DNA of 15,239 nucleotides from Spirochaetota bacterium (lineage in GTDB: Bacteria; Spirochaetota; UBA12135; COTS27; JAFLEE01), in NCBI GenBank assembly GCA_017302015.1, contig JAFLEE010000103.1, positions 1 through 15,239 on the forward strand, read 5' to 3'. Of the stretch, positions 14,338-15,239 are shown piece by piece (the stretch's first letter is position 1; each line of letters starts with the position of its first letter). The notes under the pieces are model-generated. The model ran no database searches, was not told the DNA's origin, and saw nothing but the letters and a program-made list of their open reading frames with translations. Position numbers and translations under genes: made by a program.

Positions 14338-14851
14338 GAATCTCGTGCTCATCGGTTACCGGGGCGCGGGCAAGAGCACCCTGGCGCGGAAACTTAAGAA
14401 GATCCTCAAGATGCCGCTGGTCTCCACGGACGAAGAACTCGTTTCGCGGTTCGGGAAGCCCATCGCCGAATGGGTCGCCGAGGGGGGCTGGGACGAGTTC
14501 CGCCGCATGGAGATGGAGGTGGTCGTCGAAGCCGCGGCCCCCGGGGGGCGCATCGTCGATTGCGGGGGCGGCGTGGTGGAACGGGCCGAGAACGTGGAAT
14601 GCCTGCGCCGAAGCGGCGTGGTCTTCTACCTCTGCGGCTCCTCCCGCACGCTCGCGCGACGCATCCATCCCAAGAGCGGGCGGCCATCGCTGACCGGGAA
14701 GGATCCCCGGGCCGAGGTGGCCGAAGTGCTCGCCCGGCGCGACCCGCTTTACCGGGCCGCCGCCCACCATGTCATCGATGTCAACGGCGGGATGTTTTTC
14801 ACGGCCGCGGGCCGGATCGCCAAGATTTGGAGGAGGGAACATGGCCGGTGA
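14330..14851 (+). CDS. aroK: Shikimate kinase
   Basis: Phosphorylates shikimate with ATP to give shikimate 3-phosphate, the substrate of the preceding aroA product (173 aa, usual size). Walker A is GYRGAGKST at 9-17. Shikimate-binding residues are visible: D34 in VSTDEE, R58 in FRRME, the GGG loop at 79-81 (CGGGV) and R118 in the lid (SGRPSLTG). [10 protein letters not shown] at 136-145 is the conserved adenine-side motif. The start is a GTG at 14330, overlapping the aroA stop by 8 nt, and the end overlaps aroC by 11 nt, so the three aro genes are translationally coupled. The order in this cluster does not follow the pathway order. Confidence is high; aroL is only an isoenzyme name. Confidence 0.93.
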   Translation: MGRNLVLIGYRGAGKSTLARKLKKILKMPLVSTDEELVSRFGKPIAEWVAEGGWDEFRRMEMEVVVEAAAPGGRIVDCGGGVVERAENVECLRRSGVVFYLCGSSRTLARRIHPKSGRPSLTGKDPRAEVAEVLARRDPLYRAAAHHVIDVNGGMFFTAAGRIAKIWRREHGR

Positions 14852-15239
14852 TGTCCTCGGACGCGTGCTTCGCGTCGTCAATTTCGGCGAGAGCCACGGG
14901 CCGGGCGTGGGCTGCGTCGTCGAAGGCGTGCCCCCGCATACCCCCGTTCTCGTCGAGGAGATCCAGGCCGAACTCGATCGGCGCCGGCCGGGGCAGAGCC
15001 GCATCACCACGGCCCGCGCCGAGGGCGACCGCGTCGAGATCCTCTCCGGGGTGCTCAAGGGGAAGGCCACCGGGACGCCCATCGCGCTCCTCATCCGCAA
15101 CCAGGACCAGCGCTCCGGCGACTACGCAAATCTGGCGGATCTCTACCGCCCCAGCCACGCCGATTTCGCCTGGGAGGCGAAATACGGCATCCGCGACGTC
15201 GCGGGCGGCGGGCGGTCCTCCGCGCGGGTGACGGCGGGG
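14841..15239 (+). CDS. aroC: Chorismate synthase, N-terminal part (runs off the window)
   Basis: The first 133 residues of chorismate synthase, which converts EPSP to chorismate using reduced FMN. The frame is open to the window edge, so the gene is cut by the window and not by mutation; full proteins are about 350-390 aa. NFGESHG at 14-20 carries the first conserved histidine (H19). [13 protein letters not shown] (47-59) and NQDQRSGDY (87-95) are family motifs, RPSHAD at 103-108 contains the second conserved histidine H106, and GGGRSSAR is at 122-129. The ATG at 14841 has a strong GGAGGAGGG Shine-Dalgarno at 14829-14837 and overlaps the aroK stop by 11 nt. It completes an aroA-aroK-aroC run. 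Confidence 0.95.
   Translation, partial: MAGDVLGRVLRVVNFGESHGPGVGCVVEGVPPHTPVLVEEIQAELDRRRPGQSRITTARAEGDRVEILSGVLKGKATGTPIALLIRNQDQRSGDYANLADLYRPSHADFAWEAKYGIRDVAGGGRSSARVTAG

Noticed and set aside
1-15239. CRISPR arrays, tRNA or rRNA genes
   Set aside because: No regularly spaced direct repeats and no cloverleaf-like or rRNA-like segment were seen in the few intergenic gaps.

Overview
The window is a GC-rich (roughly two thirds G+C) bacterial chromosomal segment with tightly packed genes on both strands. The organism cannot be named from the sequence alone. The zinc-free L33 with its ECTEARK..PPSRY segment, and a short second type IIA topoisomerase lacking the GyrA C-terminal domain, remind me of the Planctomycetes-Verrucomicrobia-Chlamydiae group. 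I hold this loosely.

Layout. (1) 104-3579, plus: a two-gene operon for a compact type IIA topoisomerase, A subunit first, joined by an ATGA overlap. (2) 3587-5971, minus: a MarC-family membrane protein downstream of a GH78 alpha-L-rhamnosidase-like enzyme, in one apparent transcript. A divergent AraC/RhaS-type regulator (6029-6928, plus) shares a 57-bp promoter region that carries a 21-bp-spaced direct repeat. (3) 6915-9086, minus: tryptophanyl-tRNA synthetase (trpS), followed after 24 nt by an aldose-1-epimerase-like protein that converges on, and overlaps, the AraC gene. (4) 9395-10627, plus: the ribosome-associated GTPase HflX, preceded by a TATAAT box and a 15-codon upstream ORF. (5) 10628-11224: a gene-free stretch with a likely hflX terminator nested in a long inverted repeat, a second hairpin, and an approximately 364-bp insertion-sequence remnant. 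(6) 11225-12316, minus: a von Willebrand A domain protein. (7) 12516 to the window end, plus: rpmG-rpmB-aroA-aroK-aroC, coupling two large-subunit ribosomal proteins to the last three enzymes of the chorismate pathway behind a recognisable sigma70-type promoter.

How they fit together. The GH78 enzyme, AraC regulator and mutarotase-like protein look like a small sugar-utilisation locus, although the mutarotase-like gene appears to be co-transcribed with trpS. aroA, aroK and aroC overlap or nearly abut and supply shikimate 3-phosphate, EPSP and chorismate; aroC runs off the right edge. Most genes are housekeeping. The points most worth a second look are the phage/eukaryote-flavoured topoisomerase pair, a four-cysteine (probable Fe-S) TrpRS, substitutions in the EPSP synthase active-site motifs, the AraC-type tandem operator, the uORF at hflX, and the structured intergenic region with an internally deleted IS.
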